64,000 nucleotides of DNA from Rhizobium altiplani (GCF_001542405.1 NZ_LNCD01000138.1:1-64000); one strand, 5' to 3'; shown: positions 16,680 through 25,892, counted from the first letter of the stretch. The notes: a model not told the origin generated them from the sequence alone. Translations and numbers: made by a program.

Positions 16680-17735
16680 TCAAGCAGCAGCCCCGCTCGC
16701 GACAGCCGGGCTGAAAACCAATAGGCTCAGGATCTCGAACAATACCTGCGCACCAGCCTGTGCGGTGTTGGTGGTATTGTCATACTGCGGAGCCACCTCC
16801 ACGACATCGCCACCGACGAAATTGAGACCTTTGAGGCCGCGCAGCAGTTCCAGCGCCTCACGGCTCGTCAGGCCACCAATTTCTGGCGTCCCGGTGCCCG
16901 GCGCGAACGCAGGATCGAGACTGTCGATATCGAAGGACAGATAGGTCGGGCCATCTCCGACGATCTTTCGGGCCTTCTGGATGATGGCGGGAATACCCAT
17001 GCCACCGACCTCTTCGGCGTGGATGACGGTCATTCCGGACTCGTAGGAAAACTCCCAGAGATATTCGGAAGGCCCCCTAATGCCGATCTGGATCGTGCGG
17101 GTCGGATCGAGGACGCCGTCCAGAACGGCGTTGCGCATCGGGCCGCCGTGATGGAATTTCGTCTGGTCGAACGGGCCCCCCGTGTCGCAGTGGGCATCGA
17201 TATGGATGAGGCCGACGGGCTCTCTGGCGCCGACTGCCTTGAGGATCGGGTGTGTGATTGAATGGTCGCCGCCGACGGAGAGCGGAATGACGCCGGCTTC
17301 GACGATCTTGCGGATCGCTGCCTCGATATTCTCGTGGCATTGCTCCAACCGATAGCGGCTCCCGAACGGGATATCACCGATATCGGCAGCGCGTAGATCA
17401 TAGGCCGGTGCGCAATCGAGCACGTGATTGTAGGGACCGATGCGTTCGATGCCGCGCACAGCCCTCGGTCCAAATCGCGAACCCGGCCGATTGCTGACGC
17501 CGAGATCCATCGGAATGCCGACTGCCGCGACCTGCAGGTCGCCGAAGTCAGGGGCCGCGAAATTGACCTCCCTGTAGGGCAAGCCTGCGAAGGTCGAAAT
17601 GCCCGAATAAGGTGCAGCGCGTGTGCCGCCCCTAAAGATCTTCTCGGCCACACGGCGAAAGCGCGGATCGAAGAATTCGGCGCTATCGGCGAACTTCTTG
17701 CGTAGATCCTCAAGGTGCTTCTTCAAGTCAACCAT
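16680..17735 (-). CDS. Agmatinase-family ureohydrolase (agmatinase or guanidino-acid hydrolase)
   Basis: 351-residue binuclear manganese hydrolase that would release urea from a guanidino compound. Metal-site motifs are visible: SVGGDHSITHP, LIHIDAHCDTGG and LSFDIDSLDPAFAPGTGTPE. The FDQTKFHHGGPMRNAVLDG segment is typical of the agmatinase/guanidinobutyrase/guanidinopropionase group rather than arginase. Last gene of a leftward unit after the TetR and SnoaL-like genes. The divergent operon holds a polyamine-type importer and an aldehyde dehydrogenase. Together this fits use of agmatine or a related guanidino-amine; the exact substrate cannot be settled from motifs. Confidence 0.85.
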   Translation of the reverse strand: MVDLKKHLEDLRKKFADSAEFFDPRFRRVAEKIFRGGTRAAPYSGISTFAGLPYREVNFAAPDFGDLQVAAVGIPMDLGVSNRPGSRFGPRAVRGIERIGPYNHVLDCAPAYDLRAADIGDIPFGSRYRLEQCHENIEAAIRKIVEAGVIPLSVGGDHSITHPILKAVGAREPVGLIHIDAHCDTGGPFDQTKFHHGGPMRNAVLDGVLDPTRTIQIGIRGPSEYLWEFSYESGMTVIHAEEVGGMGIPAIIQKARKIVGDGPTYLSFDIDSLDPAFAPGTGTPEIGGLTSREALELLRGLKGLNFVGGDVVEVAPQYDNTTNTAQAGAQVLFEILSLLVFSPAVASGAAA

Positions 17736-17824
17736 CGTTCTGTCTTTCCTATGAAATTACCCGGCAATACGACCAAGGGGCGCAGACCTGGGTAAAAAGC
17801 GTTGTGGGCGTTCCGATCGTCGCC

Positions 17825-18217
17825 TCAGGGCTGCGGCGAAAGATGCTCGTGGATCGCCAGCCATTCTCCGCTCGCCTGCTTCTCGAAGACGATCGTCTCG
17901 CGCTCGGTGCTTGTCGACGGCTCACCGTTGAAAGCAAGATCCGTCTCGACGGAATGAGTGAATATGGCGACGGAGCCGGCAATCTGAACATCCTGATCGC
18001 TGGAACGGCAGGCCCGCACACGAAATCCGTCGCGCGTTTCCCACAATGCCCATTCGGCCTCATATTCCGCACGCGTATGAAGGCGGCGGTCGAGATTGTG
18101 AAATATGAAGGTGGCGGCGGGCGCAAAGGCCGCGAAGTAGCTATCACGATCATGCCTGCCAAAGGCTTCGACGAGGCGATCCGCTGCGGCAAGCACAGCT
18201 TGTTGCTGGTGTTCCAT
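17825..18217 (-). CDS. SnoaL-like / DUF4440 family protein (NTF2 fold)
   Basis: 130-residue cytoplasmic protein of the NTF2-like superfamily. The N-terminal helix block AADRLVEAFGRHDRDSYFAAFAPAATFIFHN is the classic SnoaL/DUF4440 opening. Later strands run VAIFTHSVETDL and ETIVFEKQASGEWLAIHEHLS. Such proteins act as small isomerases, hydrolases or binding proteins, and no catalytic role can be assigned. It lies between the TetR gene (15 bases upstream) and the agmatinase gene (89 bases downstream), so it is probably part of the same amine pathway. Confidence 0.75.
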   Translation of the reverse strand: MEHQQQAVLAAADRLVEAFGRHDRDSYFAAFAPAATFIFHNLDRRLHTRAEYEAEWALWETRDGFRVRACRSSDQDVQIAGSVAIFTHSVETDLAFNGEPSTSTERETIVFEKQASGEWLAIHEHLSPQP

Positions 18218-18232
18218 CCCTGATGTTCCCTG

Positions 18233-18859
18233 TTATTGAATTTTGGGGCTGCTGATTAAGACGGCAAGCGGCCGGTTCTGCCGTGCTACGCGTTCCTTGA
18301 GCCTATCCAGCGTCATCGCTTCGTCTTTGACGAACTCAAGGAACATCATGTTGAGGTTATTGAAGACCATCTGGCCCACCGCAATCGCATCGATCCCAGG
18401 CATGACAGCGCCGCGAAGCTGCAATTTCTGGACCAGCGTCGAAACCTGATCGCACAGGCGCCCGTCGAGTTCGGTATATCGACGGCTGAATGGGCTCTCG
18501 GGTTGCTGGATGGAGATCGCCATGGCCGTACGCCACATCTCCTTGCTGAGATAGACCAGCGAATGGTCAAAATACTGGTCGATCAGTACTTGCAGGGCTT
18601 CGAGCGTAGTGGTCGGCGGATTTTCAACGATGTCCTTGCCGGACGCCAACACTTCCTCGACTTCCATCGAAACGGTGGCGACGAGAATGTCGCCCTTGTT
18701 TTCGTAGTAGTTGTAGAACGTGCCAACCGACACTTCCGCGCGCTCGGCAATGTCTTCGATGCGGGCGCTGTCATATCCGACCTCCCGGAAAAGGCTCGTC
18801 GCCGCCTCCAGTATGCGGCGATTGCGATCGGCTTTCTGCTTGGCGCGCAGTCCCGTCAT
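18233..18859 (-). CDS. TetR-family transcriptional regulator
   Basis: 208 residues from ATG 18859 (MTGLRAKQKADRNRRILEAA). In-frame Met codons farther upstream at 18898 and 18925 would place the start inside the operator-like repeat and add an atypical N-terminus, so they are less likely. The helix-turn-helix covers about residues 10-60 (TSLFREVGYDSARIEDIAER, then VSVGTFYNYYENKGDIL). The C-terminal domain binds the ligand. Divergent from the ABC operon at 18973 with only 113 bases between them, so it probably represses both its own unit and the transporter operon until the amine or a metabolite is present. Confidence 0.88.
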   Translation of the reverse strand: MTGLRAKQKADRNRRILEAATSLFREVGYDSARIEDIAERAEVSVGTFYNYYENKGDILVATVSMEVEEVLASGKDIVENPPTTTLEALQVLIDQYFDHSLVYLSKEMWRTAMAISIQQPESPFSRRYTELDGRLCDQVSTLVQKLQLRGAVMPGIDAIAVGQMVFNNLNMMFLEFVKDEAMTLDRLKERVARQNRPLAVLISSPKIQ

Positions 18860-18910
18860 TTGCGACTCTCTCAAATAATGAATGTCCTCAAAAATCATAT
18901 TGACTAAAAA

Positions 18911-18926
18911 AATGAACTCATTCAAT
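18911..18926. promoter_or_regulatory. Candidate TetR operator
   Basis: Imperfect inverted repeat AATGAA-CTCA-TTCAAT in the 113-base gap between the TetR gene and the divergent ABC operon. One position pair is mismatched. The arms TGAA/TTCA around a 4-base centre are the size and place expected for an autoregulatory TetR site. No binding evidence is available from sequence alone. Confidence 0.4.
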
Positions 18927-18972
18927 CTTTTTCATGAAGGCGCCGAAATGAGCGTCACCGACAGAGGGCCAC

Positions 18973-20070
18973 ATGATGATTGATATTGCCGAAGGCGCTT
19001 TTGCGCGCAGACTCCTCGCCTCCGCTGCCATCCTCGCATTGGGTGCCGCAACAATAACGATCACCCCGGCGCCGGTAATGGCGCAGGAGGAATTGAATGC
19101 GCTTGTCTGGTGCGATCACACCGATCCCGCACTGATCGAGCCCTTTGAGCAGGCGAACAACGTAAAGGTCAATTTGAAGGAATATGAGGGTACCGGTGCG
19201 GGTCTCTCCATCATCGACCAGTCGCGCCCGGGAGACTGGGATGTGCTCGTTATCGATGGCGTCGACGTGCAGCGCGCGGTCGACAAGGGCATTCTCGCGG
19301 AGATGCCGGCCGACGCGCTTCCTAATGCAGATATCTTCCCTGAAGTTCGCATGGAACCCAACAACACCCGCGACGGCAAGACCTATGCGGTCACCGAAAA
19401 GTTCGGCTACAACACGGTTTCCTATGACAAGACAAAAGTCGATCCGGCCGACATGAAGGATATGTCGAAGCTCTGGTCCGACAAGTACAAGGGCCGCATC
19501 GCGGTCTATGACTACTACCTGCCGATGATCGGCCTGACCGGTATCGATCTGGGCAAGGCAACGGCCAGCCTGACGGACGCCGACCTGCCGGCAATCAAGG
19601 ACAAGCTGTTTGCTCTCAAGGCCAACGCCAAGCAGGTGAGCGACGTCGTCTCGTCGCAAACGGCACTTGCGACAGGCGAGGTTGATATCGTTTTTGGCGG
19701 AGGCGAGTGGCTGACGGCCGGTCTGGTGAAAGACAAACCCAACCTCGAGTGGGTCATCCCTGAGCAGGGCGCAGTGCGCTGGGCACAGTCGATCGGCGTT
19801 ATGAAGGACTCCACGAAAAAGGACCTCGCCCTCAAATTCGTGCAGTACATTGTAAGCCCGGAAGGGCAGGCGCGACTTGCGACATCCTCTTGCTATTGGG
19901 CGATGCCCGCAAATGCCAAGGCCGGCAACCTGCTGAGTGCCGAACAGAAAACCGCTTTGCGCTGGGACGAGCAGGCCGACTATCTCAAGCGCACGCAGCT
20001 TTATCCGATCCCAAGCGCGGAACTGGACGCAAAGATGCAGGACGCCTGGACCGAAATGCTGCAAAACTGA
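18973..20070 (+). CDS. Polyamine-type ABC transporter substrate-binding protein (PotD/PotF class)
   Basis: 365-residue periplasmic protein. A signal peptide covers about residues 12-38 (RLLASAAILALGA ... APVMAQ) with likely cleavage after MAQ. The mature part starts EELNALVWCDHTDPALIEPFEQ and contains VKVNLKEYEGTGAG, WDVLVIDGVDVQRAVDKG and YGVTEKFGYNT-like hinge strands (YAVTEKFGYNTVSYD), a family-1/8 binding-protein layout. Start ATG 18973 has an AGAGGG site seven bases upstream. First gene of the rightward transport and catabolic operon; delivers the substrate to the permeases at 20145 and 21008. Confidence 0.87.
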   Translation: MMIDIAEGAFARRLLASAAILALGAATITITPAPVMAQEELNALVWCDHTDPALIEPFEQANNVKVNLKEYEGTGAGLSIIDQSRPGDWDVLVIDGVDVQRAVDKGILAEMPADALPNADIFPEVRMEPNNTRDGKTYAVTEKFGYNTVSYDKTKVDPADMKDMSKLWSDKYKGRIAVYDYYLPMIGLTGIDLGKATASLTDADLPAIKDKLFALKANAKQVSDVVSSQTALATGEVDIVFGGGEWLTAGLVKDKPNLEWVIPEQGAVRWAQSIGVMKDSTKKDLALKFVQYIVSPEGQARLATSSCYWAMPANAKAGNLLSAEQKTALRWDEQADYLKRTQLYPIPSAELDAKMQDAWTEMLQN

Positions 20071-20102
20071 CAGCTTCGACCCTTCTATACTGAACCACAA
20101 GA

Positions 20103-20127
20103 CCCTCTCCCCGTGGATGGGAGAGGG
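20103..20127. repeat. Palindromic hairpin between binding-protein and permease genes
   Basis: Perfect 9-bp arms CCCTCTCCC and GGGAGAGGG (20103-20111, 20119-20127) around a 7-base loop, lying 33 bases after the binding-protein stop. The CCCTCTCCCC/GGGAGAGGG look matches intergenic palindromes that I recall as common in Rhizobiales genomes. Here it probably acts as an mRNA stability or attenuation hairpin, letting binding protein be made in excess over the permeases. Confidence 0.6.
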
Positions 20128-20144
20128 AAGTCGGAGACTTGCCT

Positions 20145-21008
20145 GTGGCTGCTCATTCACTTGAAGATGCCGAACGTCGAAAGGCCTGGGGTTTCGTGGC
20201 ACCGGCGCTCGTCTGGACGATCGTCTTCTTCGTTGCTCCTTTTCTGTTCATGGCGGCAATGAGCCTCTGGGCGCAACAGGGCGGCTCGATCGTCCGCGTT
20301 TGGAACCTTGGCAACTACATCGCCTTCTTCGAGAAGGATGCGCTGTTCCGTGGGCTGACGAATTCCCTCGAGATCACCGCGATCGTGACGGCTCTCTCCA
20401 TCCTGCTCGCCTATCCCCTGGCCTGGATCATTGCAGAGCGGGTGCCGCAAAGGTTCCAGCGAACGGCGTTAATTCTTGCGGTCCTGCCGTTCTGGACCTC
20501 TTACGTTGTCCGTTCCTATTCGTGGCTGCTCGTGCTGTCGCGCAATGGCGTCATCAATCAGGCACTCATGAACATCGGCGTGATCAGCGAGCCGCTGGAG
20601 CTTGCCAGCAACCGTACGGCGACCGTTATCGGCTTCGTCCACTTCTTCGTCATGCTTTTGACGCTGACGATCTACGCAAACCTTGTGCAGCTCTCGCCAA
20701 ATTACCGCCGCGCTGCTGCCGACCTCGGCGCAAATGCATTTCAGACGTTCTGGCACGTCATCTTGCCCCTGACCATGCCGGGCATCATGACGGGAGCCTT
20801 CCTCACCTTCGTGCTCTGCATCGGCGACTATGTCACGCCGCAGATCCTGGGCGGCAACAACGAACTTGTCTTGCCTCAGATCATCATGTTGCAACTTGGT
20901 CGCCGCGCGGACTTTCCGATGGCGGCCGCGCTCTCGATCATTCTGATGCTAGCGGTCACCGCAGCCTATGTCGCTTGCGCGCGCTGGCTGAAGATTGAGA
21001 GAACGTGA
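20145..21008 (+). CDS. ABC transporter permease, PotB type
   Basis: Inner-membrane permease of about 287 residues. GTG 20145 is chosen because GGAG at 20133-20136 lies eight bases before it; the TTG at 20139 is only two bases from that site. Six predicted membrane helices start at APALVWTIVFFVAPFLFMAA. The EAA loop that contacts the ATPase is RAAADLGANAFQTFWHVILP. It pairs with the second permease, whose start overlaps its stop codon. Confidence 0.87.
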   Translation: MAAHSLEDAERRKAWGFVAPALVWTIVFFVAPFLFMAAMSLWAQQGGSIVRVWNLGNYIAFFEKDALFRGLTNSLEITAIVTALSILLAYPLAWIIAERVPQRFQRTALILAVLPFWTSYVVRSYSWLLVLSRNGVINQALMNIGVISEPLELASNRTATVIGFVHFFVMLLTLTIYANLVQLSPNYRRAAADLGANAFQTFWHVILPLTMPGIMTGAFLTFVLCIGDYVTPQILGGNNELVLPQIIMLQLGRRADFPMAAALSIILMLAVTAAYVACARWLKIERT

Positions 21009-21799
21009 TGATACGCAACCGGATCACTGGTATCGCCTGCAGCGCCTACGCGGTTCTGATCTTCGGCTTCATCTTTTTGCCTGTTATCGTGCTGGTGCTA
21101 TTTTCGTTCCAGGATGGGCGCCTGCCGGTACCGCCATTCAATGGCTTTTCCCTGCAATGGTATGAAGCAGTCTTTGCCGATCGCAAGCTGATGTCGGCAC
21201 TGCTGCACTCCTTCTTGGTGGCGACGATATCGTCGTTCGTCGCGTGCCTCCTCGGCTTCCTGGCGGCCTATGCGCTGGCCCGCTTCAAGCTGCCGGGGTC
21301 GGCCTGGCAGCGCGGCTTGCTGATCGCGCCAATGACAGTCAGCTACCTCATCATTGCGCTCGGACTGCTGACCGTCCTCAACGCGTTCGGAATTGGCCTA
21401 TCGCTATGGACGGTCGGTATCGGTCACGTGGTGATTAATCTGCCGCTGTGCTTTGCAATCATCTACTCGTCGATGGGGGACCATCACATCAACATTGAAC
21501 GCGCCGCACGCGATCTCGGCGCCAGCGATATCAAGGTGATGGTGCTGGTGACGGCGCCAATGCTGCTGCCGTCGCTGCTCGCCTCCTTCTTCCTGTCGAT
21601 GACGTTTAGCTGGGATGAATTCATCATCGCTTTTCTGCTGTCGCGCTTCGACGTCACGCTCCCGGTCGAAATCTGGAGCCTGCTTCGTTCGGGCCTCAAT
21701 CCTAAGACCAATGCCATCGGATCGCTGGTGTTCCTCGTTTCTGTCACCTTGCTGATCATGCTTGAACTGTTCCTGTTCAAAAGGACGAAAAAATCGTGA
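21008..21799 (+). CDS. ABC transporter permease, PotC type
   Basis: Inner-membrane permease, 263 residues from ATG 21008 (a GTG at 21005 directly before it is also possible; either overlaps the previous stop). Six predicted helices, with AYAVLIFGFIFLPVIVLVLFSF first. The EAA loop is RAARDLGASDIKVMVLVTAP. Works as a heterodimer with the permease at 20145. The last four bases overlap the ATPase gene. Confidence 0.87.
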   Translation: MIRNRITGIACSAYAVLIFGFIFLPVIVLVLFSFQDGRLPVPPFNGFSLQWYEAVFADRKLMSALLHSFLVATISSFVACLLGFLAAYALARFKLPGSAWQRGLLIAPMTVSYLIIALGLLTVLNAFGIGLSLWTVGIGHVVINLPLCFAIIYSSMGDHHINIERAARDLGASDIKVMVLVTAPMLLPSLLASFFLSMTFSWDEFIIAFLLSRFDVTLPVEIWSLLRSGLNPKTNAIGSLVFLVSVTLLIMLELFLFKRTKKS

Positions 21800-22890
21800 C
21801 CGCTCCGGTTTTAATCGAAAACGCGACGAAGACTTTCGGCAGTTTCACCGCTCTCGACGATGTTTCTCTCGACATTGCTGCAGGCGAATTCATTGTTCTG
21901 CTGGGACCGTCCGGCTGTGGCAAGACGACGCTTCTGTCCATTCTCGGAGGCTTTCTGTCGCCGAGCAGCGGTCGAATTGCCATCGGTGGCAAGGAAATGA
22001 CCCACGTTCCACCGGCAAGACGTCCAACGACGACGATGTTCCAGGACTACGCGCTGTTCCCGCACATGAAGCTAAAGGACAATGTCGGGTTTGGCCTCAG
22101 AATGCGCGGCATCGGCAGGGCCGAGCGCGAGGAGCGCGCAAAGAACTTTCTCGACCTCGTTGGGCTCAAGGCTTCAGCGGACAAGAAACCACATGAGCTT
22201 TCGGGTGGGCAACGCCAGCGTGTTGCACTTGCCCGGGCCCTCGCCGTCGACCCTGACGTCCTGTTGCTCGACGAACCGCTCGGCGCGCTTGATCTCAAGC
22301 TTCGCCGGCAGATGCAGGATGAGCTGAAAGCCATCCAGAAGCGTGTCGGCACGACGTTCGTGCATGTAACCCACGATCAGGAAGAGGCCATGGCAATTGC
22401 CGATCGGATCGTGGTGATGAACCAGGGTAAAATCGAAGACTTCGGACCACCGTCGGAAATCTACATGCGGCCACGCTCGTTGTTTGCGGCAGGCTTTATG
22501 GGCGAGGTCAACTTCGTTCCCGGCAAGATCAGAGATGTCGATGGCACCGGGGCAGTCGTCGAAACAGCGCTGGGGAAGGTCACATTGCCGAAAGCCTGCT
22601 TCACGGCTGGCTCGCCGTCCGCCGGGCAGGGGACAATGCTCTGCATCCGGCCGGAACATTTCCGCCGTGCCGGCGAAGGCGATGGCGCCGTTACGGCGCT
22701 CGGGCAGGCCACGGTGTCCAACAGCGCCTTCTTCGGAACCCACTATCGATGCCACCTGGCGCCCAATGGCGCTCCTGATATCAGCATCGTCGCGCATATG
22801 CCGCAATCAACCGTCGTCGCCGAAGGTCAAGTGCTCACGCTTGCGGTCAGCGTTGGTGATATCGTCGCCCTGCCGTCGAAACAGGCATAG
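21796..22890 (+). CDS. ABC transporter ATP-binding protein, PotA/CysA class
   Basis: 364-residue cytoplasmic ATPase that drives the importer. Walker A is GPSGCGKTT, the Q loop MFQDYALFPH, the signature LSGGQRQRVALARAL, Walker B LLLDEPLGALD and the switch His THDQEEAM. A C-terminal regulatory TOBE-like domain follows residue 240. The GTG start overlaps the permease stop (GTGA), so synthesis is coupled. Confidence 0.92.
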   Translation: MTAPVLIENATKTFGSFTALDDVSLDIAAGEFIVLLGPSGCGKTTLLSILGGFLSPSSGRIAIGGKEMTHVPPARRPTTTMFQDYALFPHMKLKDNVGFGLRMRGIGRAEREERAKNFLDLVGLKASADKKPHELSGGQRQRVALARALAVDPDVLLLDEPLGALDLKLRRQMQDELKAIQKRVGTTFVHVTHDQEEAMAIADRIVVMNQGKIEDFGPPSEIYMRPRSLFAAGFMGEVNFVPGKIRDVDGTGAVVETALGKVTLPKACFTAGSPSAGQGTMLCIRPEHFRRAGEGDGAVTALGQATVSNSAFFGTHYRCHLAPNGAPDISIVAHMPQSTVVAEGQVLTLAVSVGDIVALPSKQA

Positions 22891-22899
22891 GCACAGACG

Positions 22900-23634
22900 A
22901 TGGAACGGATCGCTGCCCACAAATGGTATGAGCTGAAGCGGCTGGCCGACGATGTCACGCAGATTTCCGAGCCCTTCATCCAGGAGTTCTATCGCTGCAA
23001 CATCTGGCATGTGCGCGGACGTGATCGCGATATGCTGGTCGACAGCGGCATGGGCGTCGTTTCGCTGCGCGAATGGGTGCCGCTCGTCACCGAGCGGGAT
23101 CTCATTGCCGTCGCGAGCCACACCCATTTCGACCATATCGGTTGCCATCACGAGTTTGAATGCCGGGCCGTCCATTCGGCGGAGGCCGATCTGCTCGCCG
23201 ACCCTACCCGGCAAAACACGCTTGCTGATCCTTACGTGACCGACGATATCTTCGACGCGCTGCCGCCCGAGCCCTATTGCTCGAAGTGCTATGGCGTGAA
23301 AAAGGCGCCGGCCACGCGTATTCTGGAAGATGGCGATGTGATCGATCTCGGCGACCGTAGGTTCGAGGTTATCCACACGCCGGGTCACTCACCAGGCGGA
23401 ATCGCGTTGTGGGAAGCCGAAACAGAAACGCTGTTTTCGGGAGACATCCTCTACGACGGGCCGTTGATCGAGGACACCTACCACTCGAACGCCGATGATT
23501 ACCTCGCATCGATGGAGCGGCTCCTGGGAATTCCGGCCAGAACGGTACACGGCGGCCATTTTCCAAGTTTCAGCGGTGAGCAGTATCGCCGCCTGGTCAC
23601 GGACTGGCTGAACGCAAAACAGAACAAAGTATGA
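22900..23634 (+). CDS. Metallo-beta-lactamase-fold hydrolase
   Basis: 244-residue hydrolase. The zinc-binding motif is ASHTHFDHIGCHHEF (HxHxDH); the other ligands are in HTPGHSPGGIALW, LFSGDILYDG and VHGGHFPS, giving a complete two-metal site. No signal peptide, so cytoplasmic. Lies nine bases after the ATPase gene and 13 before the aldehyde dehydrogenase. It may hydrolyse an ester, amide or thioester intermediate of the imported amine; no substrate can be assigned. Confidence 0.85.
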   Translation: MERIAAHKWYELKRLADDVTQISEPFIQEFYRCNIWHVRGRDRDMLVDSGMGVVSLREWVPLVTERDLIAVASHTHFDHIGCHHEFECRAVHSAEADLLADPTRQNTLADPYVTDDIFDALPPEPYCSKCYGVKKAPATRILEDGDVIDLGDRRFEVIHTPGHSPGGIALWEAETETLFSGDILYDGPLIEDTYHSNADDYLASMERLLGIPARTVHGGHFPSFSGEQYRRLVTDWLNAKQNKV

Positions 23635-23647
23635 CGGGAGTGACGAC

Positions 23648-25081
23648 ATGCTCGACAAGCGCAAATTCTATATCAATGGCGAATGGGTAGCGCCGCTTGC
23701 TGCCAACGATCTGGAAGTTATCAATCCGGCGACCGAGAAGCCGGTCGCGGTGATTTCCATGGGCACGCCCGCCGATATCGATCGTGCGGTTGCTGCGGCG
23801 AAATCCGCGTTTGCCACATACAGTCGCACGAGCGTGGAGGAACGACTTGCGCTTCTCGAAAGGCTGCTCGACATCTACAAGCGCCGCTATGAGGAGATGG
23901 CACAGACGATCACGCTCGAACTCGGCGCGCCGATCACCATGAGCCGCGAGCAGCAGGCAGATGTCGGCGTGGGTCACCTGCAGGGCTTCATCGATGCGCT
24001 GAAGCAATTGAAGGTGCGCGACGTGTTGTCGAACGGAGACGTGCTCTTGCGGGAGCCGATCGGTGTCTGCGGCCTCGTTACCCCCTGGAACTGGCCGATC
24101 AACCAGATCGCGCTGAAGGTGGTCCCGGCGTTGGCAACAGGCTCGACCTGCGTGCTGAAGCCCTCCGAGTTCACTCCGCTCAACGCCATGCTCTATGCGG
24201 AGATGGTACATGAGGCGGGCTTCCCAGCCGGCACCTTCAACCTCGTCAATGGCGACGGTGTTAATGCCGGCGCCGCCCTTTCTCGGCACAGGGACGTCGA
24301 CATGATGTCCTTCACCGGGTCGACGCGTGCTGGCATCGCCGTCAGCAAGGACGCAGCGGATACCGTCAAGCGTGTCACCTTGGAACTCGGCGGCAAGTCT
24401 CCCAACCTCGTCTTTGAGGACGCCGATCTCGAAGACCGCGTCACTGGCAGCGTCCTCGAATGTTTCAACAATTCCGGACAATCCTGCGACGCACCAACTC
24501 GTCTACTGGTACAGAAATCGGTCTATGACAGGGCCGTCGAGATCGCTCAACGCGTCGGCGGCAGTGCCACCGTGGGAAGCCCTGCGGAGGAAGGTGGCCA
24601 CATCGGGCCGCTTGTCAGCGACGTCCAGTATGGCCGCGTGCAGGCATTGATCGAGGCCGGCATCGCGGAGGGCGCGCGCCTCCTCGTCGGTGGTGCCGGC
24701 AAGCCGTCAGGCTTCGAAACCGGCTATTTCGTCAAGCCGACGATTTTTGCCGACGTCAACAACTCCATGCGGATTGCCCGGGAGGAAGTGTTTGGTCCGG
24801 TCTTGGCTATCATGCCGTTTGAGACCGAAGAGGAGGCGATCGCAATCGCCAACGATACCAGCTACGGGCTGGCTGCATACGTGCAGACCAGCGATCCAGC
24901 CCGCGCCGAGCGTGTGGCAGGACGACTGCGCGCCGGCATGGTTCATATCAACGGCGCGCCCCATCGCTATGGGAGCCCGTTCGGCGGCTACAAGCAGTCG
25001 GGCAACGGCCGCGAAGGCGGGGTGTTCGGATTGGAAGATTTTCTAGAGGTGAAAACACTTCACCGTCCCGACGCTGCTTAA
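23648..25081 (+). CDS. Aldehyde dehydrogenase (NAD(P)+-dependent)
   Basis: 477 residues, full-length member of the aldehyde dehydrogenase superfamily. Catalytic Cys lies in NNSGQSCDAPTR, the general base Glu in LELGGKSPNLVFED, and the cofactor fold in SFTGSTRAGIAVSK; WNWPINQIALKV binds the nicotinamide end. Last gene of the operon. Expected to oxidise an amino- or guanidino-aldehyde formed after deamination of the imported amine to its acid. Confidence 0.9.
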   Translation: MLDKRKFYINGEWVAPLAANDLEVINPATEKPVAVISMGTPADIDRAVAAAKSAFATYSRTSVEERLALLERLLDIYKRRYEEMAQTITLELGAPITMSREQQADVGVGHLQGFIDALKQLKVRDVLSNGDVLLREPIGVCGLVTPWNWPINQIALKVVPALATGSTCVLKPSEFTPLNAMLYAEMVHEAGFPAGTFNLVNGDGVNAGAALSRHRDVDMMSFTGSTRAGIAVSKDAADTVKRVTLELGGKSPNLVFEDADLEDRVTGSVLECFNNSGQSCDAPTRLLVQKSVYDRAVEIAQRVGGSATVGSPAEEGGHIGPLVSDVQYGRVQALIEAGIAEGARLLVGGAGKPSGFETGYFVKPTIFADVNNSMRIAREEVFGPVLAIMPFETEEEAIAIANDTSYGLAAYVQTSDPARAERVAGRLRAGMVHINGAPHRYGSPFGGYKQSGNGREGGVFGLEDFLEVKTLHRPDAA

Positions 25082-25133
25082 TCTAATGGCTGGCTCAGTC
25101 GTGAAGTCGGCCGTGACTGACCTGGCGTGCCGA

Positions 25134-25892
25134 TCACTGCGAAAGCTGTTCGCGGTTCCGTTGCTGGGGGAGGGCCGGCCATTGTATCACATTCTTCATC
25201 GGGTCAGGGCGTCGAAATAGCCCGCGTGTTGGCTCCCGTCGTCTTAGATTACATATAGGAGTTCGACGCCCGGTCGCGTATCTGAGGGAAAGGTAGTCTG
25301 ATGGGTGCGAGCCCATGCGTCCAGCCAGTTGGCGGCCGTCCTCCAGAAGGTGGGTGGCGAAGCTGTGGCGCAGCGTGTGCGGCCCGACCTGCTTCCCGAT
25401 GTCGGCGGCCTGCGCCGCCTCGACGACGATGCGATAGAGCTGCCGCGTGCTGATCGGCTTCATCGCGTGTTGGCCGGGGAACAGCCAGCCGTCGCGATGC
25501 ATCACACCTTGCTGCCGCCCGACCCTCCACCACTGCCGCAGAAGCGTGAGCAGGTCCTCGGACAGCATGGCATTGCGATAGCGCCCGCCCTTGCCACGCT
25601 CGACACGCAACAGCATGCGCTCGCTGTCGACGTCGGCGACATTCAGCATCGCTACCTCCGCGACGCGCAGGCCCGCGCCATAGACGACCGACAATGCGGC
25701 TTGATGCTTGAGGCAGGTGGTGGCGTTGAGTAGCCGGGCCACCTCGTCGCGGATCAAGACCACGGGCAGCCTGCGCGGATGCGCCAGACGGACGAGCCTG
25801 CGCGCCAGGTCCGGGCGGTCGAGCGTGTGGGTGAAGAAGAAGCGCTGCGCCGACACGATGCTGTTCATGGTCGGAACAGGAACGAGGGGCAT
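25134..25892 (-). pseudogene. Remnant of IS91-associated tyrosine recombinase
   Basis: Similarity to the integrase that accompanies IS91-type elements covers about residues 8-186 (PTMNSIVSAQRFFFTHTLDRPDLARRLV to HTLRHSFATHLLED). The catalytic Arg is in YGAGLRVAEV and the HxxR motif is HTLR. The roughly 95-residue N-terminal arm-binding domain is missing, and after LLED (about base 25334) the sequence loses the conserved GHK-TT--Y end with the nucleophilic Tyr. The gene is therefore decayed at both ends and should not be active. No matching transposase follows it. Confidence 0.8.

Noticed and set aside
18955..20202. A 415-codon open frame on the - strand opposite the polyamine-type binding protein
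   Set aside because: No ribosome-binding site or recognisable domain; it is a shadow of the real gene and crosses the intergenic hairpin.
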